NCBI RefSeq assembly: GCF_902859855.1
Contig: NZ_CADIKH010000007.1
Span: 124,001-188,000, forward strand
DNA from: Paraburkholderia humisilvae
GTDB lineage: Bacteria > Pseudomonadota > Gammaproteobacteria > Burkholderiales > Burkholderiaceae
Direction of reading: 5' to 3'
Length of the DNA: 64,000 bases
The translations under genes were made by a program, and so were the position numbers. Shown here one piece after another: positions 26,025-35,164 of this stretch. Under the pieces are notes generated by a model that saw nothing but the letters and a program-made list of their open reading frames with translations, did no database searches and was not told the origin of the DNA. The stretch's first letter is position 1, and each line of letters begins with the position of its first letter.

Positions 26025-26675
26025 ATGTTCGGCATTACCCATTTCGGATTTTTTCTCGTCGCCGTGTTTCTGTTGAATGTCACGCCGGGTCCCGATACCG
26101 CGTACATCGTCGGCCGCAGCGTCGCGCAGGGTCGCTCAGCCGGGCTGATGTCGGCGCTGGGAATTTCTGCCGGTTGCTGCGTGCATTCGCTCGCGTGCGC
26201 GTTCGGTCTGACCGCTTTGCTTGCCGCATCGGCCACCGCGTTCACGGTGATCAAGTTCGTTGGCGCGATCTATCTGATCTACCTCGGCGTGCGACTGGTC
26301 TTGGCGAAGCCCGCAGGCAGCGCGCCGGCGACCGCTAGCGCGCAGCAGCCCGCATTGGCGGCGCCGAAATCGATGCGCCAGCTGTTTTTGCAAGGGTTCT
26401 GGACCAACGTGCTGAACCCGAAGGTCGTGCTGTTCTTCGTGTCGTTTTTCCCGCAGTTCGTCAACGCCGGCACGGATCACAAGGCTTTGGCGTTTCTCGC
26501 ACTCGGCGTCGTCTTCGTGGTGATGAGCACCGTGTGGAACAGCTTCGTCGCGTGGGTCGCCGGAAGCGTCACGCGCCGCTTCTCCGGCCAACCCGCCGTG
26601 AAGAAGTGGCTCGACCGCGTTGTCGGCAGCGCATTTGTCGGGCTCGGTCTGAAGCTCGCAACCGCATCGCGCTGA
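26025..26675 (+). CDS. LysE/RhtB-family amino acid exporter
   Basis: A 216-residue inner-membrane protein of the LysE superfamily, which exports amino acids or related metabolites. The family signature near the N-terminus (LNVTPGPDTAYIVGRSVAQG) and the NPKVVLFF segment are present, with about six hydrophobic helices. A short alanine/proline-rich cytoplasmic loop lies near residues 95-115. The substrate is not predictable. It stands alone between fmt and htpX on the same strand. Confidence 0.9.
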   Translation: MFGITHFGFFLVAVFLLNVTPGPDTAYIVGRSVAQGRSAGLMSALGISAGCCVHSLACAFGLTALLAASATAFTVIKFVGAIYLIYLGVRLVLAKPAGSAPATASAQQPALAAPKSMRQLFLQGFWTNVLNPKVVLFFVSFFPQFVNAGTDHKALAFLALGVVFVVMSTVWNSFVAWVAGSVTRRFSGQPAVKKWLDRVVGSAFVGLGLKLATASR

Positions 26676-26773
26676 TTGAATTTTTCCGGTATGCCCATAT
26701 CTAACAAATTGCTTACAATCACTCGCCGTCCGTGACGGCACGACACAGGGTTCCCGGGCAAGGAGTACTGGAC

Positions 26774-27631
26774 ATGTTCAACTGGGTTAAAACCGCGATG
26801 TTGATGGCCGCGATCACGGCCCTCTTCATCGTGATCGGCGGCATGATCGGCGGGCAACGCGGCATGTTCATCGCGCTGCTGTTCGCGCTCGGCATGAATT
26901 TCTTTTCGTACTGGTTCTCGGACAAAATGGTTCTGCGCATGTACAACGCGCACGAAGTGGACGAAACCAGCGCGCCGCAGTTCTACCGGATGGTGCGCGA
27001 GCTCGCCACGCGCGCCAACCTGCCGATGCCGCGTGTCTACCTGATCGACGAAGACCAGCCCAACGCGTTCGCGACCGGCCGCAATCCGGAGCACGCGGCC
27101 GTCGCCGCGACCACCGGCATTCTCCGCGTGCTGTCCGAGCGTGAAATGCGCGGCGTCATGGCGCACGAACTGTCGCACGTGAAGCACCGCGACATTCTTA
27201 TCTCGACCATCTCCGCAACGATGGCCGGCGCAATCTCCGCGCTGGCGAACTTCGCGTTGTTCTTTGGCGGCCGTGACGAAAATGGCCGGCCGGCGAATCC
27301 GATCGCAGGAATCGCGATCGCGCTGCTGGCGCCTATTGCCGGCGCGTTGATCCAGATGGCGATATCGCGCGCCCGCGAATTCGAAGCGGACCGTGGTGGT
27401 GCGCAGATTTCCGGCGACCCGCAAGCGCTTGCGTCGGCGCTCGACAAGATCCATCGCTACGCGAGTGGCATCCCGTTCCCGACTGCGGAGGCGCATCCGT
27501 CAACCGCGCAGATGATGATCATGAATCCGCTGTCAGGTGGCGGCATCGCGAATCTGTTTTCGACCCACCCGGCCACCGAGGAGCGTATTGCTCGCCTGAT
27601 GGAGATGGCGCGGACCGGCCGATTCGACTAA
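26774..27631 (+). CDS. htpX: Membrane-bound zinc metalloprotease HtpX
   Basis: A 285-residue M48B protease of the inner membrane that helps degrade misfolded membrane proteins. Two N-terminal membrane helices are followed by the zinc motif HELSH (in [12 protein letters not shown]), two more hydrophobic helices and the third zinc ligand in [13 protein letters not shown] 26774 has AGGAG eight bases upstream; an earlier in-frame start at 26732 lacks support. Length is normal. The gene ends at a strong terminator. In E. coli htpX answers to CpxR and heat shock; no matching site was identified here. Confidence 0.95.
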   Translation: MFNWVKTAMLMAAITALFIVIGGMIGGQRGMFIALLFALGMNFFSYWFSDKMVLRMYNAHEVDETSAPQFYRMVRELATRANLPMPRVYLIDEDQPNAFATGRNPEHAAVAATTGILRVLSEREMRGVMAHELSHVKHRDILISTISATMAGAISALANFALFFGGRDENGRPANPIAGIAIALLAPIAGALIQMAISRAREFEADRGGAQISGDPQALASALDKIHRYASGIPFPTAEAHPSTAQMMIMNPLSGGGIANLFSTHPATEERIARLMEMARTGRFD

Positions 27632-27674
27632 GCGCACATCCTCAGGAACGCAACTGCACCACCATGCCGGTTTG

Positions 27675-27707
27675 AAAACGGGCGAGTCCGCAAGGCTCGC
27701 CCGTTTT
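27675..27707 (+). terminator. Terminator of htpX
   Basis: Perfect 12-bp arms (27675-27686, 27696-27707) of the form AAAACGGGCGAG and its complement end in TTTT. It lies 43 bases after the htpX stop. The rest of the 27632-27934 gap holds no gene; TACAAT at 27881-27886 is a possible -10 box of rsmB. Confidence 0.88.
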
Positions 27708-27934
27708 GTGTGTGATGCGCACTATCTCCGCTGTCGCGCGACTGTTGGCAACCGTGGCCAACGTGGCAAGCACGTGCGCGCTACAAAACGTCGTCCCAAC
27801 CTGCAAACGCCGCGAGCCGGCACTGTTGCTGATCATGCACACGTGCACGGTCACCGGTCTGTCCGACATCCGCACCACGCTACAATGTGCCGTTTAGACC
27901 GCTCGCACTCACGGTGCCCGCCCTGTCCCTTTTC

Positions 27935-29362
27935 ATGACCCGAAAGCCGTCCCCACGCGCCGTCGCGCCGTCAACGCGCGCTCGCGAACCCCGCCTTTCC
28001 ACGCCGCAACTTGCCCCGGAGTCCCTCGGCTTCGCGCTCGATTGCGCGGCACAGGCGGTCGGCGCGGTGCGCCTCGGCGCCGCGTTGCCTGCCGCGCTCG
28101 GTACGGTCTTCGCATCGTTGCCTGAAGCCAGCGCGACTGCGTCGCATGGGGCCGTGCAGGACATCGCGTATCGGACGATGCGGCGCCTCGGACTCGCCGA
28201 GTGGTTAGTCGCGAAACTGGTCCACAAGGCGCCTGTGCCGCACGTCGCGCATCTGCTTGCGTGTGCCTTCGCGCTGCTGATCGATGACGAAGCGTCCGCC
28301 GCCTATACGCCGTTCACCGTGGTCGACCAGGCAGTCGAAGCGGTCGGCGCGCGCCGCGAATTCGCGTTCGCGAAGGGGTTGGCCAACGCGGTCCTGCGCA
28401 ACTTCCTGCGCGAGCGCAACGCATTGATTGCCGAATCGCAGCGTGACGAAGTCGCGCGCTGGAACTATCCGCGCTGGTGGATCGACGCCGTGCGCAACGC
28501 GTGGCCCGACGCATGGCAGGACATTCTCGAAGCGGGCAACACGCAAGGTCCATTGACGTTACGCGTGAATATCCGCCGTTCGAGCGTCGATGATTATCTG
28601 CAAACGTTGCGTGACCGTCAGATCGCGGCGACGCAGGTCGGCTCGCAGGCCGTTCGCCTCGCTGTACCGATGCCCGTCGACCGCATTCCCGGCTTTCGCG
28701 AAGGCGTCGTCTCCGTGCAGGACGCCGGCGCGCAGCTCGCCGCGCAATCGCTCGCGGTGCGCAACGGCATGCGCGTGCTCGACGCGTGCGCGGCGCCCGG
28801 CGGTAAGACCGGTCATCTGCTCGAACTCGCCGATCTCGATCTGGTCGCGCTGGAGAGCGATCAGTCGCGTGCCCAACGTATCGGCGAAAATCTACGACGC
28901 CTGGGTCTCGCGGCAGACGTTCGTATCGGCGACGCGGGCGATCCATCCGCGTGGCATGATCCGGCCGGGCCGAGCTTCGATCGCATCCTGGCCGATGTGC
29001 CGTGTTCCGCATCGGGTATCGTGCGCCGTCATCCGGACATTCGCTGGCTGCGCCGTGCGGCGGATATTCCAGCGCTCGTGGCCGAGCAGCGGCGCATCCT
29101 CGCCGCGCTGTGGCCGCTTGTGAAACCAGGCGGTGAGTTGCTGTATGTCACGTGCTCGATCCTGCCCGATGAGGGCGAGATGCAGGCACTGTGGTTTGGA
29201 AACAACCATCAGGATGCGGTACGATTGGACGCGCCGGGGCAACTGCTGCCCGCAGTTGCTCGCGCGCCCGCCGACACATCGGCCGGTTCTCGCGCCGGAT
29301 GGACCACCGGCTCGAACCCAGACCACGACGGATTCTTCTACGCGCGCTTTCAGAAACGGTGA
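27935..29362 (+). CDS. rsmB: 16S rRNA (cytosine-967 C5)-methyltransferase
   Basis: A 475-residue SAM-dependent methyltransferase that makes m5C967 in 16S rRNA. An NusB-like RNA-binding domain (about residues 30-170) is followed by the catalytic domain with the SAM motif DACAAPGGKT and the two cysteines of the mechanism in DVPCSASG and VTCSILPDEG. ATG 27935 (MTRKPSPRAV) is chosen; a GTG at 27887 is an alternative. The stop codon TGA overlaps the GTG start of the next gene, so the DUF4390 gene is translationally coupled. Confidence 0.95.
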   Translation: MTRKPSPRAVAPSTRAREPRLSTPQLAPESLGFALDCAAQAVGAVRLGAALPAALGTVFASLPEASATASHGAVQDIAYRTMRRLGLAEWLVAKLVHKAPVPHVAHLLACAFALLIDDEASAAYTPFTVVDQAVEAVGARREFAFAKGLANAVLRNFLRERNALIAESQRDEVARWNYPRWWIDAVRNAWPDAWQDILEAGNTQGPLTLRVNIRRSSVDDYLQTLRDRQIAATQVGSQAVRLAVPMPVDRIPGFREGVVSVQDAGAQLAAQSLAVRNGMRVLDACAAPGGKTGHLLELADLDLVALESDQSRAQRIGENLRRLGLAADVRIGDAGDPSAWHDPAGPSFDRILADVPCSASGIVRRHPDIRWLRRAADIPALVAEQRRILAALWPLVKPGGELLYVTCSILPDEGEMQALWFGNNHQDAVRLDAPGQLLPAVARAPADTSAGSRAGWTTGSNPDHDGFFYARFQKR

Positions 29363-29949
29363 TCACCCAACGCCTTTTTCCGCTACGGCTCGCGGTCGCG
29401 CTCTGGATGGCGCTGGCCCTTTGCCTGACCGCAGCCGGGCCGGCGCGCGCCGATTCGATCGCGGTTCAGCGGGCGTCGCTGCAATCGGACAGCAATGGAT
29501 GGAGCCTCGATGCGCGGTTCGAGTTCGATCTGAACAGCAACCTCGAGGACGCAGTCAATAAAGGCATTCCGCTTTACTTCACGACCGACTTCGAGTTGAG
29601 CCGCCCGCGCTGGTACTGGTTCGACGAGCAGCCGGTCAGTGTGTCGCAGAGCATTCGCCTGTCGTTCCAGCCGCTTACGCGCGAATACCGCGTATCGACA
29701 GGTGGCCTGCAACTCGGTTTCAGTACGCTGAACGAGGCGCTATCGGTGATCAAGCACGTGACGTCATGGCATGTGATCGACCGCAACCAGGTTCGCGCGG
29801 GGGAGACCTACACGGCATCGGTGCGGATGCAGCTCGATATCGCACTGATGCCCAAGCCGTTCCAGATCGACGCGGTCAACAATCGCGACTGGAACCTTGC
29901 TTCCGACTGGAAGCGTTTTACCTTCACGGTGAGCGATCGTGCTAAATAG
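29359..29949 (+). CDS. DUF4390 exported protein
   Basis: A 196-residue protein with a clear signal peptide (hydrophobic core ending at GPARA, cleavage before DSIAV), so it is periplasmic or outer-surface. It matches what I know as the DUF4390 family, found between rsmB and ntrY in beta-proteobacteria; its role is unknown, and the genomic position suggests a function with the sensor kinase. The GTG start at 29359 overlaps the rsmB stop in a GTGA sequence, and the gene overlaps the start of the kinase gene by 11 bases. This chain of overlaps points to one operon. Confidence 0.85.
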   Translation: MITQRLFPLRLAVALWMALALCLTAAGPARADSIAVQRASLQSDSNGWSLDARFEFDLNSNLEDAVNKGIPLYFTTDFELSRPRWYWFDEQPVSVSQSIRLSFQPLTREYRVSTGGLQLGFSTLNEALSVIKHVTSWHVIDRNQVRAGETYTASVRMQLDIALMPKPFQIDAVNNRDWNLASDWKRFTFTVSDRAK

Positions 29950-32380
29950 AGTGCGCCGCGCCACCAGTGTCAGCAGCATCGTCGTGCGTTTGCTGGTGTC
30001 GACGGTGGCGGTCACGGCCGTCCTGCTGCTCGTGCTGCTTGCAGCGGCGAGCGCAAATACTGAATTCTTCGACCGCTACTATCAGTGGCTCTATACGGCC
30101 AATATCGCGGTTGCGCTGATCTTCATGGTGGTCGTGGCGGTGCTGGTCGTCGTGATCATCTCGCGCTTGCGCAAGGGCAAGTTCGGCACACGGCTGCTCG
30201 CGAAGCTCGCCTTCTTCTTCGCGCTCGTCGGCGTCGTGCCGGGCGGCATTATCTACATCGTGTCGTATCAGTTTGTGTCGCGCAGTATCGAATCGTGGTT
30301 CGACGTGAATGTCGAGACCGCGCTGACGTCGGGCCTGAGCCTCGGTCGCGGCATGCTCGACGCGTCGTTGTCCGATCTGCAGACGAAGGGCCGCCTGATG
30401 GCCGAGCAGCTCGCGAATTCCGATTCGGCGGGCACCACGCTTACGCTTTTGCGCCTGCGCGATCAGTTCGGCGTGCAGGATGCGACGATCGTCGAACCGG
30501 TGCGCAGCATGTCGGGCGCATCGCCGGACATGCATGTCGTTGCGCAGGCAACCGGCAACTACGCGTCGCTGGTGCCGAACGATCTGCCGACGCCGCTGAT
30601 GATCGAACAGGCGCGGGGCCGCGGCTTCGCGGCGATCGAAGGCGAAGTGGATGGCGATCCTAACGCGCTGGGCAGCAAGGGCGTTCTGCGTTTGCGCATC
30701 GTGCAGCGCATTCCGGATACGAACGCCGCGCAGTTGCAACCGACCGACCGCTTCCTGCAGCTGACGCAGCCGGTGTCGGCGTCGCTCGCGCGCAATGCGG
30801 ATGCGGTGCAGCGCGCCTACCGCGAGTATCAGGAGAAGGCGCTGGGCCGTACCGGCTTGCGCAAGATGTACATCGGCACGCTGACGCTCGCGCTGTTCCT
30901 CGCGACCTTTATCGCGATGATGCTCGCGCTCGCGCTCGGCAACCAGCTCGCGCGGCCGCTGTTCCTGCTTGCCCAGGGTACGAAGGAAGTGACCGAAGGC
31001 GACTACACGCCCAAGCGCGAGATCAAGTCGCGCGACGAACTCGGCTTCCTGACGCAGTCGTTCAACGCGATGACGCGGCAGCTGTCCGAAGCGCGCGCGG
31101 CGGTCGAAAACAACCGGATCGCGCTCGAACATTCGAAGGCGTACCTCGAGAGTATTCTGGCGAACCTGACCGCCGGCGTTTTCGTGTTCGACCGGCAATT
31201 CAGACTCACGACCGCTAACCGCGGCGCCGAGCGTATTTTCCGCCAGCCGTTCCAGAAGGCGCTCGGCTCGCCGCTCGATCGGATCACCGTGCTGAGCGAG
31301 TTCGGCACGATGATGCGCAAGGCATTCGCGGATCGCGAGGCGGCGGGCGGCAATGGCCAGCACGATGACGGCCACTGGCAGCAGCAGATCTCGATACCGG
31401 TGCCGGGCGAGTCGGACCCGCTCACCTTGCTCGTGCGAGGCGCGCGGCTACTGTCCGCGACGTCGGCCGATGAGGCCGACGACCTGCAAACCTCGGGCTA
31501 CGTGGTGGTGTTCGACGATATCTCCGACGTGATCTCCGCGCAGCGTTCGATCGCATGGGGCGAAGTCGCACGGCGTCTCGCGCATGAGATCAAGAATCCG
31601 CTCACGCCCATTCAGCTTTCCGCCGAGCGCCTGCAGATGAAGCTTGCCGACAAGCTCGCGCCGCACGATGCGGATGTGTTGAAGCGCGGTGCGACAACCA
31701 TCGTGAACCAGGTCGCCGCGATGAAGCAGATGGTCGACGATTTCCGCGACTACGCACGCACGCCGCCTGCGGTGCTCGCCAATTTGCAGCTTAATGAACT
31801 CGTAAGCGAAGTGCTGACGCTGTACGGCATCGAGGAAGGCAAGAGCCCGATCGCCGTGGAGATGGCCGACTTGCCGGTGATCCGTGGCGATGCAACGCAA
31901 CTTCGCCAGGTGATCCACAACCTGCTGCAGAATGCGCAGGACGCGGTGTCGGAAGTCGAGCATCCACGTGTAACGCTCGAGACGCGGACAGTAGAATATG
32001 GCGATCCCGATGCGGACGGCAAAACCCGCATCGCTGTGCGCCTTACGATATCGGACAATGGCTCGGGCTTCCCCGCGCGCATCCTGACCCGTGCGTTCGA
32101 ACCTTATGTGACGACCAAAGCCAAAGGAACTGGACTAGGGCTGGCGATGGTCAAGAAGATCGTCGACGAACACGGCGCGCGCATCGACATCCGCAATCGT
32201 CTCAGGTCAGGCGATGTGATCGAAGGCGCGCAGATCTCGATTCTCTTCCTTCAACTCGCGGACAATGCGGCGCCGGGCAATGGACCTCAAGCAGGAGGAC
32301 CATCGACCGGGTCGCAGACGGTGCGCAGCGGCGCGTCGCAGGGAACGACAAAAGCAACAGTGCAGACAAGGGCAGCGTAA
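29939..32380 (+). CDS. ntrY: NtrY-like sensor histidine kinase
   Basis: An 813-residue inner-membrane kinase. Two or three membrane helices lie in the first 110 residues, then a sensor region, another helix (about 305-325) and a HAMP domain, a PAS domain (about 400-480), a HisKA domain with the phosphorylated histidine in RRLAHEIKNPLTP, and a HATPase domain (DNGSGFP, GTGLGLAM). This order is the NtrY architecture, linked in other bacteria to nitrogen regulation and redox/envelope sensing. The start is GTG at 29939, overlapping the DUF4390 gene; GTG at 29951 is possible. The stop TAA is directly followed by the regulator's ATG. Confidence 0.9.
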   Translation: MLNRVRRATSVSSIVVRLLVSTVAVTAVLLLVLLAAASANTEFFDRYYQWLYTANIAVALIFMVVVAVLVVVIISRLRKGKFGTRLLAKLAFFFALVGVVPGGIIYIVSYQFVSRSIESWFDVNVETALTSGLSLGRGMLDASLSDLQTKGRLMAEQLANSDSAGTTLTLLRLRDQFGVQDATIVEPVRSMSGASPDMHVVAQATGNYASLVPNDLPTPLMIEQARGRGFAAIEGEVDGDPNALGSKGVLRLRIVQRIPDTNAAQLQPTDRFLQLTQPVSASLARNADAVQRAYREYQEKALGRTGLRKMYIGTLTLALFLATFIAMMLALALGNQLARPLFLLAQGTKEVTEGDYTPKREIKSRDELGFLTQSFNAMTRQLSEARAAVENNRIALEHSKAYLESILANLTAGVFVFDRQFRLTTANRGAERIFRQPFQKALGSPLDRITVLSEFGTMMRKAFADREAAGGNGQHDDGHWQQQISIPVPGESDPLTLLVRGARLLSATSADEADDLQTSGYVVVFDDISDVISAQRSIAWGEVARRLAHEIKNPLTPIQLSAERLQMKLADKLAPHDADVLKRGATTIVNQVAAMKQMVDDFRDYARTPPAVLANLQLNELVSEVLTLYGIEEGKSPIAVEMADLPVIRGDATQLRQVIHNLLQNAQDAVSEVEHPRVTLETRTVEYGDPDADGKTRIAVRLTISDNGSGFPARILTRAFEPYVTTKAKGTGLGLAMVKKIVDEHGARIDIRNRLRSGDVIEGAQISILFLQLADNAAPGNGPQAGGPSTGSQTVRSGASQGTTKATVQTRAA

Positions 32381-33070
32381 ATGGCAACCATCCTGGTGGT
32401 AGATGATGAAATGGGCATCCGGGAATTGCTCTCGGAGATCCTCAGCGACGAAGGGCACGTCGTCGAAGTCGCGGAGAACGCGCAGGACGCGCGTGAGTAC
32501 CGGCTGCGCCAGGCACCCGACCTGGTGCTGCTCGACATCTGGATGCCTGACACCGATGGCGTCACATTGCTGAAAGAATGGGCGGCGCAAGGGCTGCTGA
32601 CGATGCCGGTGATCATGATGTCGGGCCACGCGACTATCGACACAGCCGTCGAAGCGACGAAGATCGGCGCGCTGAACTTCCTCGAAAAGCCGATTGCGCT
32701 GCAGAAGTTACTGAAGGCCGTCGAGCAGGGACTCGCGCGTGGCAGTTCGAGTGCCGCGGCGGGCGGCGCAGCGGCGAAGCCGGCGTTGTCGGCGAATGCG
32801 TCGGCGGTGGCATCGGCCGCCGCATTGCCGATGCTCGCGGCGGATAGCGCGGGCGTGGGCGCGCTGCCTGCGCAGACCACGTCGATATCGTTCGACATCC
32901 CACTGCGCGATGCGCGCGATGCGTTCGAACGCGCGTACTTCGAGTATCACCTCGCGCGCGAGAACGGCAGCATGACGCGCGTCGCGGAAAAGACCGGGCT
33001 CGAGCGCACGCACCTGTATCGCAAGCTCAAGCAGCTCGGTGTGGATCTCGGCAAGAACAAGAGCGAATGA
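32381..33070 (+). CDS. NtrX-like response regulator lacking the AAA+ domain
   Basis: A 229-residue regulator: a receiver domain (residues 1-120; acidic pocket D8/D9, phospho-acceptor D52, K103-type lysine in FLEKPI), an alanine-rich linker (about 121-170) and a Fis-type helix-turn-helix at the C-terminus (TRVAEKTGLERTHLYRKL). Classical NtrX has a sigma54-interacting AAA+ ATPase between these parts; here it is replaced by the linker, so the protein cannot activate sigma54 promoters by itself. It is encoded immediately after its kinase with no spacer base. Such short forms appear to be normal in Burkholderia. Confidence 0.88.
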   Translation: MATILVVDDEMGIRELLSEILSDEGHVVEVAENAQDAREYRLRQAPDLVLLDIWMPDTDGVTLLKEWAAQGLLTMPVIMMSGHATIDTAVEATKIGALNFLEKPIALQKLLKAVEQGLARGSSSAAAGGAAAKPALSANASAVASAAALPMLAADSAGVGALPAQTTSISFDIPLRDARDAFERAYFEYHLARENGSMTRVAEKTGLERTHLYRKLKQLGVDLGKNKSE

Positions 33071-33166
33071 GCGTTGCCGTGACGCGATTTCCCTGCCGGT
33101 CTTCCTGCTGCGCTCCCCCGTCTGCTTTGCGCGCCACCCACCGGCGGACAAATTGCCGGAAGGGGC

Positions 33167-33195
33167 TTGAGGCAGGCGGCGCGCTTTGTTATACT
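33167..33195 (+). promoter_or_regulatory. Promoter of tRNA-Phe
   Basis: TTGAGG (33167-33172) and TATACT (33190-33195) are exactly 17 bases apart, 14 bases upstream of the mature tRNA 5' end, with a GC-rich stretch after the -10 box as in stringently controlled stable-RNA promoters. Confidence 0.8.
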
Positions 33196-33209
33196 CTCGC
33201 TTCTTCGTT

Positions 33210-33285
33210 GGCCCGGTAGCTCAGTTGGTAGAGCAGCGGATTGAAAATCCGCGTGTCGGTGGTTCGATTCCGCCCCAGGCCACCA
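33210..33285 (+). tRNA. tRNA-Phe (anticodon GAA)
   Basis: A complete 76-nt cloverleaf with encoded CCA. The anticodon stem GCGGA/TCCGC holds loop TTGAAAA, giving anticodon GAA. The acceptor GGCCCGG faces CCAGGCC, which leaves a C-A mismatch at the fifth pair. Confidence 0.96.
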
Positions 33286-33291
33286 GAATTC

Positions 33292-33326
33292 GGCCCCAGG
33301 ACATCGCAAGATTCCTGGGGCTTTTC
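33292..33326 (+). terminator. Terminator of tRNA-Phe
   Basis: Perfect 9-bp arms GCCCCAGGA and TCCTGGGGC (33293-33301, 33313-33321) are followed by TTTT, eight bases after the tRNA. Confidence 0.85.
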
Positions 33327-33424
33327 GTATATGGCGTGCGTTGGGTTTTCGATATCTGGCGGCCCACGTGAAGCGCGATCTGTGCCGCGCGCCGCGCAGG
33401 CGCCGTCGGCAGGGCCCGGTGCGG

Positions 33425-33480
33425 CGTGATAAAATCTTAAAAATTCAAGGGCTTGCACTGTCCGGTCGCAAGCCCTTTTG
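33425..33480 (+). ncRNA. Promoter plus terminator hairpin: tiny RNA or queC leader
   Basis: An extended -10 element TGATAAAAT (33427-33435) is followed by a hairpin with perfect 10-bp arms AAGGGCTTGC and GCAAGCCCTT (33447-33456, 33468-33477) and TTTT. Transcription would start just before the stem, giving a very short RNA. It could instead be a second stop signal after tRNA-Phe, or an attenuator in front of queC. The other parts of the 33286-33608 gap show no gene. Confidence 0.35.
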
Positions 33481-33541
33481 TGTTTCGGGGCCACCGGTCA
33501 TCGGCATCAGTCAGTCCGCTTCACGCAGCGAGGCCCATGTC

Positions 33542-33571
33542 TATACTGCTTGAGCCGGCATCGATGCCGGC
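33542..33571 (+). promoter_or_regulatory. queC promoter region with an 18-bp palindrome
   Basis: TATACT (33542-33547) is followed by the perfect palindrome GCCGGCATCGATGCCGGC (33554-33571) where transcription would begin. It may be an operator or form a 5' hairpin in the queC transcript. No preQ1 riboswitch consensus was recognised. Confidence 0.4.
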
Positions 33572-33608
33572 GCGACCATGACCCTTTGAGCCTTCACGGA
33601 GTATCACG

Positions 33609-34340
33609 GTGACTCGCAACGATGCGAAGCGCAGTGCGCTGGTGCTGTTTTCCGGCGGCCAGGATTCGGCCACGTGCCTCGCCTGGGCGCTCGACCGCTA
33701 TGAAACGGTCGAAACGCTCGGTTTCGACTACGGGCAGCGGCATCGTGTCGAACTCGAATGTCGTGGCAGCTTTCGGGCGGCGATTGCCGACGCGTTTCCC
33801 GAATGGGCCGCGCGGCTCGGCGAAGATCATTTGATCGATCTGTCGGTGCTTGGCTCGATCAGCGACACCGCCATGACGCGCGAAATCGAGATCGAGACCG
33901 CCGCGAGCGGCCTGCCTAATACGTTCGTGCCGGGCCGCAATCTGATGTTCGTGACGATCGCCGCGGCGATCGCTTATCGGCGCGGTTTGCAGGTACTGGT
34001 CGGCGGTATGTGCGAGACGGACTTCTCCGGTTACCCCGATTGCCGCGACGACACATTGAAGGCGCTGCAGGTTGCGTTGAATCTCGGCATGGACAGCCGC
34101 TTCGTCGTCGAAACGCCGCTGATGTGGCTCGACAAGGCCGATACGTGGCGGCTGGCGCATCAGCTAGGCGGCGACGCGCTGGTCGGCTTGATTCGCCTCG
34201 AGACGCACACCTGCTACGTCGGCGAGCGTGCCGAGCTGCACGATTGGGGCTTCGGCTGCGGCGAGTGCCCCGCGTGCCGGTTGCGCAAACGCGGCTACGA
34301 AGCGTATCTGGCCGGCGAACAGGTCAGCGCGCCGGTGTGA
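33609..34340 (+). CDS. queC: 7-cyano-7-deazaguanine synthase
   Basis: A 243-residue enzyme that makes preQ0 from 7-carboxy-7-deazaguanine with ammonia and ATP, in queuosine biosynthesis. The ATP-pyrophosphatase loop SGGQDS (residues 15-20) and the zinc-binding [10 protein letters not shown] cluster at the C-terminus are intact. The start is GTG at 33609 with GGAG (33598-33601) upstream. Followed by queE and queD on the same strand, so three of the pathway's enzymes are clustered. A 186-base gap before queE holds a tiny Ala/Gln-rich frame (34381-34437) of doubtful meaning. Confidence 0.96.
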   Translation: MTRNDAKRSALVLFSGGQDSATCLAWALDRYETVETLGFDYGQRHRVELECRGSFRAAIADAFPEWAARLGEDHLIDLSVLGSISDTAMTREIEIETAASGLPNTFVPGRNLMFVTIAAAIAYRRGLQVLVGGMCETDFSGYPDCRDDTLKALQVALNLGMDSRFVVETPLMWLDKADTWRLAHQLGGDALVGLIRLETHTCYVGERAELHDWGFGCGECPACRLRKRGYEAYLAGEQVSAPV

Positions 34341-34526
34341 CACGCTGACGGACCGTCGACTGACGCCACCACGCGGTGCAATGGCGGAAATGGCGCAAGC
34401 AGCGGCTCAAATGGAACAAGCGGCACAAGCCGCGTAAGCGGCCAGCAGGCCAACCCAACGGTTACCACGATCGATCAGGTAATCCACACGGACATCGTTC
34501 ATCACAGTGCATTTGGCAGAACCAGC

Positions 34527-35159
34527 ATGACGTACGCGGTCAAGGAAATCTTCTACACGCTGCAAGGCGAAGGCGCGAACGCCGGTCGTCCCGCTGTGTT
34601 CTGCCGGTTTGCCGGTTGCAACCTGTGGTCGGGCCGTGAAGAAGATCGCGCGGATGCCGTCTGCCGTTTCTGCGATACCGACTTCGTCGGCACCGATGGC
34701 GAAAACGGCGGCAAATACCGCGACGCCGTTGAACTCGTCGCGAAGATCGCGTCGCTGTGGCCTGCCGGCGAAGGCGAGCGCTTCGTCGTGTGTACGGGCG
34801 GCGAGCCGATGCTGCAGATCGATCCGCCGTTCGTCGATGCGTTGCATGCCGCGGGCTTCGAGATCGCGATCGAAACGAACGGTTCGCTGCCGGTACTCGA
34901 TACGATCGACTGGATCTGCGTGAGTCCGAAGGCCGATGCGCCGCTCGTCGTGACGAAGGGCAATGAGCTGAAGGTCGTGATCCCGCAGGATAATCAGCGT
35001 CTGTCCGACTACGAAAAGCTCGATTTCGATTACTTCCTCGTCCAGCCGATGGACGGCCCGTCGCGCGATATCAATACGAAACTCGCGATCGACTGGTGCA
35101 AGCGCCACCCGCGTTGGCGCTTGTCGATGCAAACCCACAAGTACCTGAACATCCCCTGA
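34527..35159 (+). CDS. queE: 7-carboxy-7-deazaguanine synthase (radical SAM)
   Basis: A 210-residue radical SAM enzyme that contracts 6-carboxytetrahydropterin to 7-carboxy-7-deazaguanine. The cluster cysteines are C31, C46 and C49, a CX14CX2C pattern instead of the usual CX3CX2C; the same unusual spacing is known from the structurally studied Burkholderia multivorans QueE, so this is a lineage trait and not a defect. The GGEP motif (TGGEPML) for SAM binding is present. It ends five bases before the queD start, so the two are co-translated. Confidence 0.95.
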   Translation: MTYAVKEIFYTLQGEGANAGRPAVFCRFAGCNLWSGREEDRADAVCRFCDTDFVGTDGENGGKYRDAVELVAKIASLWPAGEGERFVVCTGGEPMLQIDPPFVDALHAAGFEIAIETNGSLPVLDTIDWICVSPKADAPLVVTKGNELKVVIPQDNQRLSDYEKLDFDYFLVQPMDGPSRDINTKLAIDWCKRHPRWRLSMQTHKYLNIP

Positions 35160-35164
35160 TCGCC

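Noticed and set aside
29942..31375. A 477-codon frame antisense to ntrY
   Set aside because: Repetitive Arg/His/Glu composition of a reverse-strand shadow; ntrY is intact.
33480..33608. preQ1 riboswitch upstream of queC
   Set aside because: No short hairpin with the A-rich tail and conserved C-containing loop of preQ1 RNAs could be found; only a symmetric palindrome is present.
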